Source: Rhizobium sp. C4
GTDB lineage: Bacteria; Pseudomonadota; Alphaproteobacteria; Rhizobiales; Rhizobiaceae
Length of the DNA: 64,000 bases
Assembly: GCF_021026315.1 (NCBI RefSeq)
Contig: NZ_JAJNCX010000011.1
Span: forward strand, 103,018 to 167,017
Reading direction: 5' to 3'
Part shown: in pieces, positions 25,637 through 33,612 of the stretch
How the letters are laid out: the number at the start of each line of letters is the position of its first letter
How positions within the stretch are numbered: the first letter of the stretch is position 1
Translations under genes and position numbers: made by a program
Notes under the pieces: model-generated
Seen by the model: the letters and a program-made list of their open reading frames with translations, nothing else
The model's database searches: none
Told to the model about the DNA's origin: nothing

Positions 25637-25831
25637 TCAAAACATGCTGACTCCGCTCTGGCGAACGAGCGGGCCGCAAGAGACGGAGGAGGCGAAGGCG
25701 GACGAGGAAAAGAGCGAGGTCATTGCACTCTCGGGTGTGGCGCAGGGCGCACGCAGGTCCTTATGGCCGGCGCAGCCGGAAAACACAGTCAGCGCCATCG
25801 AGACACAGAAGACGGTCAACAGCTTCAACAT
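25637..25831 (-). CDS. Small lipoprotein, EexN/VirB7-like
   Basis: 64 residues beginning LKLLTVFCVSMALTVFSGCAG, a lipoprotein signal with lipobox F-S-G-C and the modified Cys at position 20. The mature part is short, with two further cysteines (APCATPE and SVSCGPL). Its place between virB5 and virB6 matches entry-exclusion lipoproteins (EexN of IncN plasmids), whereas VirB7 normally lies between virB6 and virB8. No other VirB7 candidate is visible in the operon, so it may serve either or both jobs. The two mature cysteines could pair with VirB9-like partners, which is speculation. Confidence 0.65.
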   Translation of the reverse strand: MLKLLTVFCVSMALTVFSGCAGHKDLRAPCATPESAMTSLFSSSAFASSVSCGPLVRQSGVSMF

Positions 25832-25841
25832 TCGCTCACCC

Positions 25842-26537
25842 TTACTTCATGAATTCGGCAAGCGCGGCCTCAGCGGCGAGCTGACGCATCTGTTCTGTAT
25901 TCATCGCGGCGTTACCGGCATTTACCGCACCGACCAGCTCGTTCACGGTCTGGGCGGTTTGCGTCTGGACTTGCGAATTCTGATCGATCGATCCCTTGAT
26001 GTCAGGCGCTGTCCCGATCTGCATCTGGACACCTTGGAATGCTGAACTGCGCTGTTGCACAGCGGCCTGCGTTCCAGAGACCGTTGCGGTCAAAGCCGTC
26101 GCTGTGTTGACCAGCTGCTGATAGGATTTGTCCGCGCGCGTAAAGTCCGAGCTTGAGGTGGCACCAGAGATGGTTCTCACGAGATTGAGACCGTTCAGGA
26201 TTGCAGCGGCGTTGTTGCCGAACTGTCCTAGATTGCCCCAGACCATCTGGCCGTTGAGCAGGGTCGAAAAGTCGGGCGCATTGCCGAGCGAAAACCCGGA
26301 ACCGAGTGCGGTGCTGGCAATCTCGGCGGTCGAACGATTGCCTGTAACGGCGGCCAGCGTCTTGTTGACGGTTTGCAGGATATCGCTGTTCGAGCTCATG
26401 ATCTGAGCCGTGTTGCTCGCGGTCTCTTTCGCCTGTGACAGTGTTGCTTCGTCAATCACCGGCACCTGAGCTTGAGTTGTAGACGATGCAAACAGGAAGG
26501 CGGCCGTTAGGCGAGAGAGGATGTTCATAGCATGCAT
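25842..26537 (-). CDS. virB5: VirB5-like minor pilus protein (copy 2)
   Basis: Start ATG at 26535-26537 with AAAGGCG upstream; 231 residues. Signal peptide MNILSRLTAAFLFASSTTQA leads into VPVIDEATLSQAKETASNTA, a helical coiled region. The segment SDFTRADKSYQQLVNTATAL and the C-terminal tail AMNTEQMRQLAAEAALAEFM are what VirB5/TrbJ-type proteins carry. VirB5 sits at the pilus tip and may act as an adhesin. It follows a second gene whose product ends in a similar tail, so the operon carries two VirB5-like proteins in tandem. Confidence 0.8.
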   Translation of the reverse strand: MHAMNILSRLTAAFLFASSTTQAQVPVIDEATLSQAKETASNTAQIMSSNSDILQTVNKTLAAVTGNRSTAEIASTALGSGFSLGNAPDFSTLLNGQMVWGNLGQFGNNAAAILNGLNLVRTISGATSSSDFTRADKSYQQLVNTATALTATVSGTQAAVQQRSSAFQGVQMQIGTAPDIKGSIDQNSQVQTQTAQTVNELVGAVNAGNAAMNTEQMRQLAAEAALAEFMK

Positions 26538-26553
26538 TATTTCGCCTTTCAGT

Positions 26554-27165
26554 TCAGTTCTGGCCGCGCATAAAATCGGAAAGCGCACTTTCGCCAGCGG
26601 CCTGATCGAGCAGCTTCTGATTGCGAATGGCGTTTCTGGTGTTCACGGCCTCGATCGCCTGGTTCCAAACCTGTGCTGCCGACAGACGCGCGACCGTGTT
26701 CTGGTCGAATGCCCCCTGCTGGGTGGATGAAGCGCCGATGGTTGTTGATTGTGCCCTTAGCGCTGACTGGTTTGCAGCGATTGCGGAGGCGACGGCCGCA
26801 AGAGAATTGAGCACCTGACCCGCGTTCTCAGTTTTGACGGCCGCGATACTGCCGACGACGGCGGCGATGATTTGAAACTCGCTTCCCGCAATCGTAGTGC
26901 CGCTGAATGTCGCTCCGAAAACGCTCTGACCTGCGACAACCGATATTCCAGCCGTGTCATGACTGCTGGTCACAGATAGCGTCACGCCGCGCGACGGAGA
27001 CACGCTCGCCTGCTTGAAGGTCCGCGCACGGGTCATGCAAACGCGCGTCCGGGTTTCCGTATCGGTGCGCGCAGCATCGTTGACAGGAACCTGAGCAACG
27101 GCGGGAGCGACTGCTATGACAGTTACGAGAAGGAGAGCCAGAGACGTCGTCACTTTGGTGATCAT
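26554..27165 (-). CDS. VirB5-like exported protein (copy 1, divergent)
   Basis: Start ATG at 27163-27165 after GGAGG; 203 residues with a signal peptide ending VAPAVAQ and the mature start VPVNDAARTDTETR, similar to the other copy. Only the ends resemble it: the C-terminal RNQKLLDQAAGESALSDFMR matches the AAEAALAEFM tail. The middle (SVTSSHDTAGISVVAGQS and onwards) is different, shorter and less helical. It may be a paralogue that has exchanged its central domain, and so could present a different surface on the pilus. Spacing to both neighbours is tight. Confidence 0.6.
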   Translation of the reverse strand: MITKVTTSLALLLVTVIAVAPAVAQVPVNDAARTDTETRTRVCMTRARTFKQASVSPSRGVTLSVTSSHDTAGISVVAGQSVFGATFSGTTIAGSEFQIIAAVVGSIAAVKTENAGQVLNSLAAVASAIAANQSALRAQSTTIGASSTQQGAFDQNTVARLSAAQVWNQAIEAVNTRNAIRNQKLLDQAAGESALSDFMRGQN

Positions 27166-29582
27166 AGGTCTGCCTCCACTTTCCAGCCACAGAAGAAGGG
27201 GAGCCACTTGGCGGGCTCTTCGCCATAGATGGCGCGAACGCGCTCGCATTCGGCCACGGTTTCCGCGCGACCCGACAGAACCTTGATAAGGTCCGGCATG
27301 GAAGACAGATCGAGCTTGGCGATCACGCTGTCATGGTCGTGCTTGACGAGGAACTGCCGGCTCGTTGAGGAGGTCGACTTGATCCATTCGAACTCGGTTT
27401 CGGAAAGCCCGAAGCGCTCGACATAGCTTTCGCGATCAGCCTTCGGGTTTGGGAAGAAGATGTTGGTGGGGCTCTGTTCCAGCAGCGTATGGGCAATCTT
27501 CGCCGTCACCACATCGCGGGGCGACTGCGTGCCGAGACCAATAATGCCGTTCTTCTTGCGGATCGTCTTCAGCTGGTCATTGAGGAATGCGCCGGCCTTC
27601 TCGTCGCCAAGAACCTTCCAGCCTTCGTCGATGAACATCATCATCGGGCGAAACCCGTCGAGCATTCCTCCAATGCGAAAGAAGATATAGGCAAGTGCGG
27701 CCGTGCGGATATCGGGGTCGTCGAGGATCGATGTCAGATCAAAGCCAAAGATGCCCTTCTCGCCATCCCAAAGGTCTTCGTCGTTGTCGAAGAGCCAGCC
27801 ATGGGCATCGCACCAGACCTCGAAGCGGCTGGCAAGGTCATCGTGGCCGGCGACTTCTGCGCCGCGCAGCAATTGGATCACATCGCGAAACCGTCGCTCA
27901 CGGATCGGTACGCTGAAGATGCGCTCGACCGCGGAAGCGAGGATTTTCTCTTGCTCTGCACCGAGCTTGTCGCCCACGGTGCGTGGCCGAACGAGAAAGG
28001 CGAGAAGCTCGAACAGGAATGCCCGCGCCTCCGGTGTATCCTCGAGCTGGAGCGGATTGAAGCCGGTTGGGACACCAGGTCGCAATACTTCATATTGCCC
28101 GCCGCAGGCGCGGACGAAGATTTCGGCACCACGATCCTTGTCGAAGATCGCGAAACGCGGCTGCGGTCGAACCCGCATGGCTTGCGCGAAAAGGAAAAGG
28201 AGCCCTGCGGTCTTGCCTGATCCGGTCGGTCCGGTGACGATGAAGTTGCCGACTTCGCCCTTATGGAAATTGAAATAATACGGCGTGAGCGATGTCGTCT
28301 GCAGCAGCGAAATCGCCGGTCCCCATCGATTTCCGTTCGGTTTTCCGAGTGCGAAGTTGTGAAACGACGCCATGCCGCAGAAATTGCGTGATGAAATCAA
28401 CGCGCGGCGCGCGATATAGGGGAAGTTGCCAGGAAGCTGAGCCCAGAAGGCAGGTTCCGCATTCAGGTCTTCGCGCACCACCACAAGCCCGCTGTCCTGA
28501 AGCTCCTTGGTGACGGCTTGCGTGCAGGCCTCCGTCTCCTTGATGGAGTTGCCGAGCGCCATGACGGTCAGATGATGATAGCCCATCACGGCGCGACCAT
28601 TGACCAATTCATCCTTGGCCGTGTTGATGGCGGCTTCCAGGCTCGTGCCGCGTTCGTCGGACACGCTGATCTGCCGCTCAACACGATCCATTTCGGATAG
28701 TATCGGCGCGCGGTCCTGGAGGGCAAAGCTTTGGCTGAGGATGAATTCGCCGGGGACCTTTAAAAGACCATCGAGCATGCCAGCCGCCGTATAGGGCGTA
28801 TATTCGCGGATCGACAGCATGGTGCCGAAACGGCATTCGGCGTCATTCGTGCCTCGCAGTTCCAGCATGCGTCGCCCAAAGGTGATCCGGCGTTGCGGGA
28901 TATAGGTGTCGAGTGGCATGCGAGGGAGAAGCATGTTTGCCGCCACGCCCCCATTGACGAGCTGTGCCAGAAACTCGATGGGCTCTGAAAACACCGACCC
29001 TTCGCGTGAGACCGTCTTGAGGACACGGGCACCATAGCGATCAAAGCCTTTGACGATATTGGCGACATGATCGCGAAGCTCCTGGCGTGCTTCAAGCTCC
29101 AAGGCTTTTTCCGAGATACCGCTCACCTTGCGGAACTTCGAAAACAGCGTATCCGCCAGACCAACCTTGCCCTGATAGCCACGACGGATCACGGTCAGGC
29201 AGAGCGCGTTGCTGTACATTCGCGCGTCGCCGAGGCTTTGCATGTAGCGCTCATTCAATTGCCGGCAGAACTCGACGTCGAAGTTTCCTTCGATCTTTGG
29301 TGGGATGCGACGGCGCACGATATGAGAATAGACGGCGAAGCGGCTATCGGCCAAAGCACGCAGTAGGGTGTTGCGGCTCGCCGCCTCCATATCGATATCG
29401 TCTTGATCGGCGGTTTGGTGGCAGAAACCGTCGATCTTGATGATCGACAGAAACATCCCATCCTTGGTGCGTAGTGTCTCTTCATCGACATGACGCGTGT
29501 AAGGCACATGATGTGACACAGCCTTTTCCCGGCCCATCTGGCTAGCAAAACGCATGTCTTGTCGCACGGCGCGCTGCATCAT
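27162..29582 (-). CDS. virB4: VirB4 secretion ATPase
   Basis: 806 residues from ATG at 29582 (ATG at 29579 has slightly better spacing from AAGGA). The N-terminal CagE/TrbE-type domain includes VPYTRHVDEETLRTKDG and MLLPRMPLDTYIPQRRITFG. The C-terminal RecA-like domain has Walker A VTGPTGSGKTAGLLFLF, Walker B MMMFIDEGWKVLGDEKA and the conserved GLGTQSPRDVV. VirB4 is the largest T4SS ATPase, needed for pilus assembly and substrate transfer. The gene overlaps the next by ATGA and follows virB3 by 7 nt. Confidence 0.93.
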   Translation of the reverse strand: MMQRAVRQDMRFASQMGREKAVSHHVPYTRHVDEETLRTKDGMFLSIIKIDGFCHQTADQDDIDMEAASRNTLLRALADSRFAVYSHIVRRRIPPKIEGNFDVEFCRQLNERYMQSLGDARMYSNALCLTVIRRGYQGKVGLADTLFSKFRKVSGISEKALELEARQELRDHVANIVKGFDRYGARVLKTVSREGSVFSEPIEFLAQLVNGGVAANMLLPRMPLDTYIPQRRITFGRRMLELRGTNDAECRFGTMLSIREYTPYTAAGMLDGLLKVPGEFILSQSFALQDRAPILSEMDRVERQISVSDERGTSLEAAINTAKDELVNGRAVMGYHHLTVMALGNSIKETEACTQAVTKELQDSGLVVVREDLNAEPAFWAQLPGNFPYIARRALISSRNFCGMASFHNFALGKPNGNRWGPAISLLQTTSLTPYYFNFHKGEVGNFIVTGPTGSGKTAGLLFLFAQAMRVRPQPRFAIFDKDRGAEIFVRACGGQYEVLRPGVPTGFNPLQLEDTPEARAFLFELLAFLVRPRTVGDKLGAEQEKILASAVERIFSVPIRERRFRDVIQLLRGAEVAGHDDLASRFEVWCDAHGWLFDNDEDLWDGEKGIFGFDLTSILDDPDIRTAALAYIFFRIGGMLDGFRPMMMFIDEGWKVLGDEKAGAFLNDQLKTIRKKNGIIGLGTQSPRDVVTAKIAHTLLEQSPTNIFFPNPKADRESYVERFGLSETEFEWIKSTSSTSRQFLVKHDHDSVIAKLDLSSMPDLIKVLSGRAETVAECERVRAIYGEEPAKWLPFFCGWKVEADL

Positions 29583-29589
29583 CAATTCC

Positions 29590-29883
29590 TTACGGTTGGT
29601 AGGAGTTGCCGCCCCAGAAGTGGCGGTTCCGGGTGAGGGGGCATTTGGCGATCCGCACCCTGAAGATTGATGCCATGTGCGGGTCGCGGATCGTCATCGT
29701 GAAGGCGATCGCATGGAAGGGCAGAAAGAGCAGGAAGGCCCCGAGGTTTTTCGTGTTGAGGAAGATCATCACGACAAGCATCAGCTCGCCGACGAAGAGG
29801 CCGATCGGCACCCCCCACATCATGCGGGGGCGTGTCAGGCCAATGACGAGCGGAGCGACCACGGGCTGCGAGATATCAGCCAT
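29590..29883 (-). CDS. virB3: VirB3 inner-membrane protein
   Basis: 97 residues from ATG at 29881-29883, overlapping the virB2 stop as TGATG. The sequence PVVAPLVIGLTRPRMMWGVP followed by two hydrophobic stretches (GLFVGELMLVVMIFLN and GAFLLFLPFHAIAFTMTIR) and DPHMASIFRVRIAKC is a textbook VirB3 layout. VirB3 works with VirB4 in pilus formation. Confidence 0.9.
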   Translation of the reverse strand: MADISQPVVAPLVIGLTRPRMMWGVPIGLFVGELMLVVMIFLNTKNLGAFLLFLPFHAIAFTMTIRDPHMASIFRVRIAKCPLTRNRHFWGGNSYQP

Positions 29884-30215
29884 CAGCCGCTTAATCCTGC
29901 CGACATGGATTGCACGAGTTGCGCGCCGCCAAAAATGAAGGCGATGCCAACGATGATCGAGAAGCACCAGGCCCATGGGATCCGGCTGGTAAGCGCCATG
30001 TAACCGACGGCAGCACAAGCAATCGTCGCGGCGGTCGTTGCAAACGTGCCCGTCATGAATTGCAGAAGCGTCGTGAAGACATTGTTGATCGGCTGAAACA
30101 CATCCCCGGCTGCATGGGCGAGGCCACATTGGCATGCAACAGTTGCGGCAATCAGCAGGCCTTTTCCGGATAGCGACATCGCACTTTTGATCTTTAGGTT
30201 TGTGGTGGTCATCAT
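29883..30215 (-). CDS. virB2: VirB2 major pilin precursor
   Basis: 110 residues. A long leader (residues ~1-36, ending CQCGLAHA) precedes a small mature pilin with two hydrophobic helices: VFTTLLQFMTGTFATTAATI and IPWAWCFSIIVGIAFIFGGA, with polar loop SR between. This is the classical VirB2 form; pilins of this type are cleaved and may be cyclised. It is the second gene of the operon, 15 nt after virB1. Confidence 0.9.
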   Translation of the reverse strand: MMTTTNLKIKSAMSLSGKGLLIAATVACQCGLAHAAGDVFQPINNVFTTLLQFMTGTFATTAATIACAAVGYMALTSRIPWAWCFSIIVGIAFIFGGAQLVQSMSAGLSG

Positions 30216-30230
30216 CTTGGATATCTCTCC

Positions 30231-30929
30231 TTACTGCTGGACATAGAGAACCGAGCCGCCAAGCCAGGTATTGGACCCGTTCTTTGCGGTCGTCGGTTCA
30301 GCTGGTGCGTTCATTGGAATAGGTGCGTCTGCAGACGTCACGGCGGTCACGATCTGGACGGCGGCAGGGGCGATTTTGACTTCTGCCCGCCCGCCACGGT
30401 TTCGGCCAGCATCGACGACGGACCCGAATCCGAAATAGGTATTGGTGACGAGAGCGGTGTAGTTGACCGTTTCTGCGATCGCTGGGATGCCACCAGCGCT
30501 GATCACACGAGTTTCGCCCGCGTTATACGCTGCGGCAACCAGCATGACCTGGCCGTGGAAGCGTTGCGTGAGGTCTTTGATATAGGCGACACCACCGCGA
30601 ATATTGTCTTCCGCGTCGCAGACATCTTTGACGTCATATCGATCAGCAGTTGCGGGCATCAATTGCATGACGCCCCTCGCGCCCGCAGGCGAATTCGTCT
30701 TGGCGCCGTCGGCGGATTCCTGTTCCGCAATAGCCAGAGCGAGCCTGACGTCAGCGCCTTGCCGCTCAGCTTCCTGAGCAATCAGTGCCCGGATTTGTTC
30801 TCGGGGGAGGGCGCCGTCCTTGCAAAGGCTTGGTGTAGAAGCCCTTTCCTGCGGTAGAGCTGGGGCCGCCAAGGTCCAGAGACCGCATGCTGTGACTGCA
30901 AAAGCGCTTTTGGAAAATGATCTGGGCAC
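30231..30929 (-). CDS. virB1: VirB1 lytic transglycosylase
   Basis: 232 residues from a GTG at 30927-30929; no in-frame ATG gives a better N-terminus. The signal peptide runs to about AAPALPQ. The SLT fold is clear: ALAIAEQESADGAKTNSPAG with the catalytic Glu, GARGVMQLMPATADRYDV and VAAAYNAGETRV. VirB1 opens peptidoglycan for channel assembly. The C-terminal ~80 residues, Pro/Ala-rich, resemble the VirB1* part that can be released. First gene of the operon; the promoter lies in the 88-bp gap to the rightward genes. Confidence 0.88.
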   Translation of the reverse strand: MPRSFSKSAFAVTACGLWTLAAPALPQERASTPSLCKDGALPREQIRALIAQEAERQGADVRLALAIAEQESADGAKTNSPAGARGVMQLMPATADRYDVKDVCDAEDNIRGGVAYIKDLTQRFHGQVMLVAAAYNAGETRVISAGGIPAIAETVNYTALVTNTYFGFGSVVDAGRNRGGRAEVKIAPAAVQIVTAVTSADAPIPMNAPAEPTTAKNGSNTWLGGSVLYVQQ

Positions 30930-30954
30930 GGTCGCGTTGAACTCTCATCGGCAC

Positions 30955-31014
30955 TTGAATGCACTTATATATGTGCATATAAGGCCGTCTATCGGTTTCG
31001 CGAATGGACTGTCA
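30955..31014. promoter_or_regulatory. Divergent virB / exported-protein promoter region with palindrome
   Basis: On the plus strand TTGAAT (30955-30960), a 17-bp spacer and TATAAG (30978-30983) form a good promoter for the gene at 31018. On the minus strand TTGACA (31009-31014) with GATAGA about 16 bp on could drive virB1. Between them lies TTATATATGTGCATATAA (30965-30982), nearly palindromic; its core, read on the minus strand, is TATGCACATATAT, identical to the core of the ParA-like operator at 1599-1611. Confidence 0.55.
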
Positions 31015-31017
31015 ACA

Positions 31018-31536
31018 ATGATAAGTACAACCCACAGGAATGTTTCCACTGTCGTCGTGGCGATCTCCATCGCGGCGCTGTCGCTGGGAAAAGGCCAGGC
31101 TGAAGCCGCAGGCTCCGATTGGGGGTGTGAGGTGCTTCTTTGTGCGGCATCCGAAAATCCGAGCTGGCACGGCGTGCCCTATTGTTTCCCGCCGATGCGC
31201 AAGCTGATCGCCGCTATGGCGACGCCCTTCTTCTCCTGGCCGATCTGCGTTGGAGCGGGCACTGGGGCGCCCGGTCACGAGCCCTATGATGATTGCCCCT
31301 CGGGCTTTACACCGACACGTTCCAGCGACGGTTCGGATGGGCGACAACCGTCAGATTATGATCGGTGCTTTCGAAGGGTCGATACCGGGCTCATATGCCA
31401 TAGCCCACGTGGCGGCATTGTCGATTGCAGCCAGGTTGAGATCGTGGACAGGCCGCAGCGCGCAAAGCCTTACTTTTTCGACATCCGGCAGCTGTCGGGA
31501 GAGATGCGACGCTTCTGGTTCGATCTTCATGACTGA
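31018..31536 (+). CDS. Exported cysteine-containing hypothetical protein
   Basis: 172 residues from ATG at 31018. The leader STVVVAISIAALSLGKGQAEA suggests export. The mature part has many cysteines in pairs (WGCEVLLCAAS, PYCFPPM, YDRCFRR, GLICHSPRGGIVDCSQ), consistent with disulfides in the periplasm, and the phrase PSWHGVPYCFPPMRKLIAAM. I recognise this type from T4SS regions of rhizobial plasmids but not a named family. First of a rightward series of small exported proteins that shares its promoter region with virB1, so a role in the transfer apparatus or its cell-surface partner is likely. Confidence 0.6.
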   Translation: MISTTHRNVSTVVVAISIAALSLGKGQAEAAGSDWGCEVLLCAASENPSWHGVPYCFPPMRKLIAAMATPFFSWPICVGAGTGAPGHEPYDDCPSGFTPTRSSDGSDGRQPSDYDRCFRRVDTGLICHSPRGGIVDCSQVEIVDRPQRAKPYFFDIRQLSGEMRRFWFDLHD

Positions 31537-31571
31537 GCGTGGAGCGAACGCAGATAAAAGGGACAAGAGGG

Positions 31572-31901
31572 ATGCCTGAGCACCGTGTGATCGTTTACGA
31601 CACGATCAAGATGAAGCCGCCAAAGCCTACGGATCCGCGCTTATGGGGCGGCCTCATCCTGCTGTGTGGCTTCCTTCTTTTCCAGACCTGGGCGAGCATT
31701 GAGTTTCAGTCGGTCATGAGGGCGCCTTATGCCAACGTCCCATATACGGTCCTGATCAGCGTTCTCTTCGGTCTAACTTGCTTGGTCGAGATTGCCGCGG
31801 TGCTGGCCATTCTTTTCGTGGTCCTTGCCGGCATCTTTCTCGTTGGCCGCGCCGTGTTCCACTTTCTGTCCAGAATCTATCACGTGGTGTTTCGTCGATG
31901 A
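31572..31901 (+). CDS. Small membrane protein in the T4SS-linked rightward operon
   Basis: 109 residues from ATG at 31572, with AAGAGGG just upstream. Three hydrophobic stretches can be seen: WGGLILLCGFLLFQTWASIE, VPYTVLISVLFGLTCLVEIA and AAVLAILFVVLAGIFLVGRA, with a basic C-terminus (RIYHVVFRR). No family recognised. It overlaps the next gene by ATGA, so is co-translated with it. Confidence 0.55.
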   Translation: MPEHRVIVYDTIKMKPPKPTDPRLWGGLILLCGFLLFQTWASIEFQSVMRAPYANVPYTVLISVLFGLTCLVEIAAVLAILFVVLAGIFLVGRAVFHFLSRIYHVVFRR

Positions 31902-32359
31902 AGAAATCCATTCTGACCTATTGGGCCGCACTGGCGGTCGGTTGTTCGCTCGCCTTTGCCGCATTTGGGGGAGACGTCGCTACGCAGGGATATGTCTTTA
32001 GTTTGAAGCTGACCACCGCCGACGCTCGCTATGATCCGGACGGCATTTGGTCGGATGCCGATCTCAATGGCGTCCGGGAAGCCGGCATAGTGCCCAAGAT
32101 CTATACCGCCAGGATCACGACACCCTCTGGAGAATGGATACTCAGCCAACTGGCGGGTCTCTGCAATATGCAGGGCATGTGCGACACGGTGCTCGCGAAA
32201 ATCAGGCCCGGCAATTCGCTGACGGTCTACGCTAACCCACAAGTATCCCAAGGCGGCAAAGCAGAGCTCTCCCTCAACTACAAGAAGCTGACGACCGAGG
32301 AAATCGACGAGAACGGTCACCCCTTCAAAGGCTCCTACAATCTGGCTCCCCTTAAATGA
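31898..32359 (+). CDS. Exported hypothetical protein
   Basis: 153 residues starting at the ATG in the ATGA overlap at 31898. Signal peptide SILTYWAALAVGCSLAFAAF, then a beta-rich mature domain (GYVFSLKLTTADARYDPDG, NSLTVYANPQVSQGGKAEL). Two cysteines in LCNMQGMC could bond. No recognised family. It overlaps the following gene by ATGA (32356-32359), so four neighbouring genes are tightly coupled. Confidence 0.5.
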   Translation: MKKSILTYWAALAVGCSLAFAAFGGDVATQGYVFSLKLTTADARYDPDGIWSDADLNGVREAGIVPKIYTARITTPSGEWILSQLAGLCNMQGMCDTVLAKIRPGNSLTVYANPQVSQGGKAELSLNYKKLTTEEIDENGHPFKGSYNLAPLK

Positions 32360-33024
32360 CCTCCCTGAAATTCAAAACCCGACATTTCATCGCCCCGCGA
32401 CGAAAAGACTTGGCCGCCAACCTTGGCCTGTCCCTGGCGTTCGTCGCAATGACGGCCTTCGCTGGGGAATCGGCCGTTGCGATGATCAATGCGGGCATGG
32501 CGGCAGAATGTGCTGAATATGCTTCCAATGTCTCGAGCAGCGAGGGGAATTTCGGGTCGACTTCGCCTGTGGTCAATGGGACGACCTGCTATGGTGCTTT
32601 CCAGTTCTGCGATAGCGGAACTTTGCAAGCATACTGGAGCGGCAGCCCTTCCGAGTTCCTGGCAAGCCCCTCCGCCCAGATCAACGCTTGGGTCAAATTG
32701 CAGAAGAATGAATGGGCTTCGGCGCAACGGCTCGGGATGTCCGGTCTGGTCGGGCAGCAGGTTTGTTATCTCGGGACCTGCGCAACGATCACACAATCCT
32801 CAGTACTCAAGGCCTGTCAATTCGGGTGCCAAGGAACACGGTCCAAACTCTATCAGCTCATGAAGTCGGGTCTTGATTGCAACGCACCTGGCACCACCGA
32901 TGGCGCAGGCACGAGTGTCTGCAAATACCTTGTCTCTGGCGCGGGGTACAATGTCGGCTGCATCACCAACAGTAATGACGGGATCGATTGTTCGCCGGTC
33001 AGCGCTGCAGCGCGTCCAGAGTAG
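32356..33024 (+). CDS. Exported lysozyme-like / transglycosylase-like protein
   Basis: 222 residues. A hydrophobic leader (ANLGLSLAFVAMTAFAGESA) follows a basic N-terminus. The segment ASNVSSSEGNFGSTSPVVNG followed by TTCYGAFQFCDSGTL resembles the start of an SLT/lysozyme fold, with the Glu of SSEGN as a possible catalytic residue and a GAFQF element. Eight or more cysteines (CYLGTCATI, ACQFGCQG, VCKYL, GCITN, DCSPV) suggest several disulfides. It could be a second cell-wall hydrolase for conjugation. The hydrolase call rests on one motif and is tentative. Confidence 0.45.
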   Translation: MTSLKFKTRHFIAPRRKDLAANLGLSLAFVAMTAFAGESAVAMINAGMAAECAEYASNVSSSEGNFGSTSPVVNGTTCYGAFQFCDSGTLQAYWSGSPSEFLASPSAQINAWVKLQKNEWASAQRLGMSGLVGQQVCYLGTCATITQSSVLKACQFGCQGTRSKLYQLMKSGLDCNAPGTTDGAGTSVCKYLVSGAGYNVGCITNSNDGIDCSPVSAAARPE

Positions 33025-33027
33025 ACC

Positions 33028-33591
33028 ATGACAGGCAGTTGCAAGTCTTTACGCAAGATGGCGGTGATGGCTGCGTTGGCTGGATCTGTTTTGCTGATCC
33101 CTTCGGAGCAGGTTCTGGCAGACGAAGCATTCCGTATTCCGCGCGAACACGTTCAATTCCTGACCGGCGACAGCTGGCGCGACGGGCAAAAGACGATGCG
33201 ACTTTATGGGATACAGTCCTGTCTGCGGGGGAAGGTCTACAGCGATCATCTTGGCCGCAAGCAGGATTGTGGAGTGGTTTCGGCCGCGGTCCTGGCTGCA
33301 ATTGTTCACGACACCAATCCCGTTTGCCGCCCGGTTGCATCCGTTCTCGACCGGTCAGAGGACACAAAATCCACCGTCATCGTCGTCTGCACGTTACGTC
33401 TGGGAGATCGAGAACTCGATCTCGGCTCGCTGTTGATCACGCAAGGCTTCGCCTTTGCCGCCTTGGCAAATGGCGGGAAACCTGTCTACATGCCGTATCG
33501 CATTCAGGAAATGATTGCGCGGCAGGCCAAGATGGGTCTTTGGGCATTCGATGAGGTGCCTCTTCCGTCGAAGGATCTGCTCGCCCAATAA
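33028..33591 (+). CDS. Exported SNase-like protein
   Basis: 187 residues with a signal peptide (MAVMAALAGSVLLIPSEQVLA). The mature protein has TMRLYGIQSC in place of the metal-binding IDAPE-type loop, LGDRELDLGSLLITQGFAFA as the LVxxGxA segment, and YMPYRIQEMIARQAKMGLWA, which is the typical SNase C-terminus (AxxxGLW). The acidic active-site residues of Staphylococcus nuclease are not all visible, so it may be a non-catalytic or altered member. It follows the lysozyme-like gene by 3 nt. Confidence 0.6.
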   Translation: MTGSCKSLRKMAVMAALAGSVLLIPSEQVLADEAFRIPREHVQFLTGDSWRDGQKTMRLYGIQSCLRGKVYSDHLGRKQDCGVVSAAVLAAIVHDTNPVCRPVASVLDRSEDTKSTVIVVCTLRLGDRELDLGSLLITQGFAFAALANGGKPVYMPYRIQEMIARQAKMGLWAFDEVPLPSKDLLAQ

Positions 33592-33612
33592 GAGCAGAAA
33601 CCTTCGAAGGAC

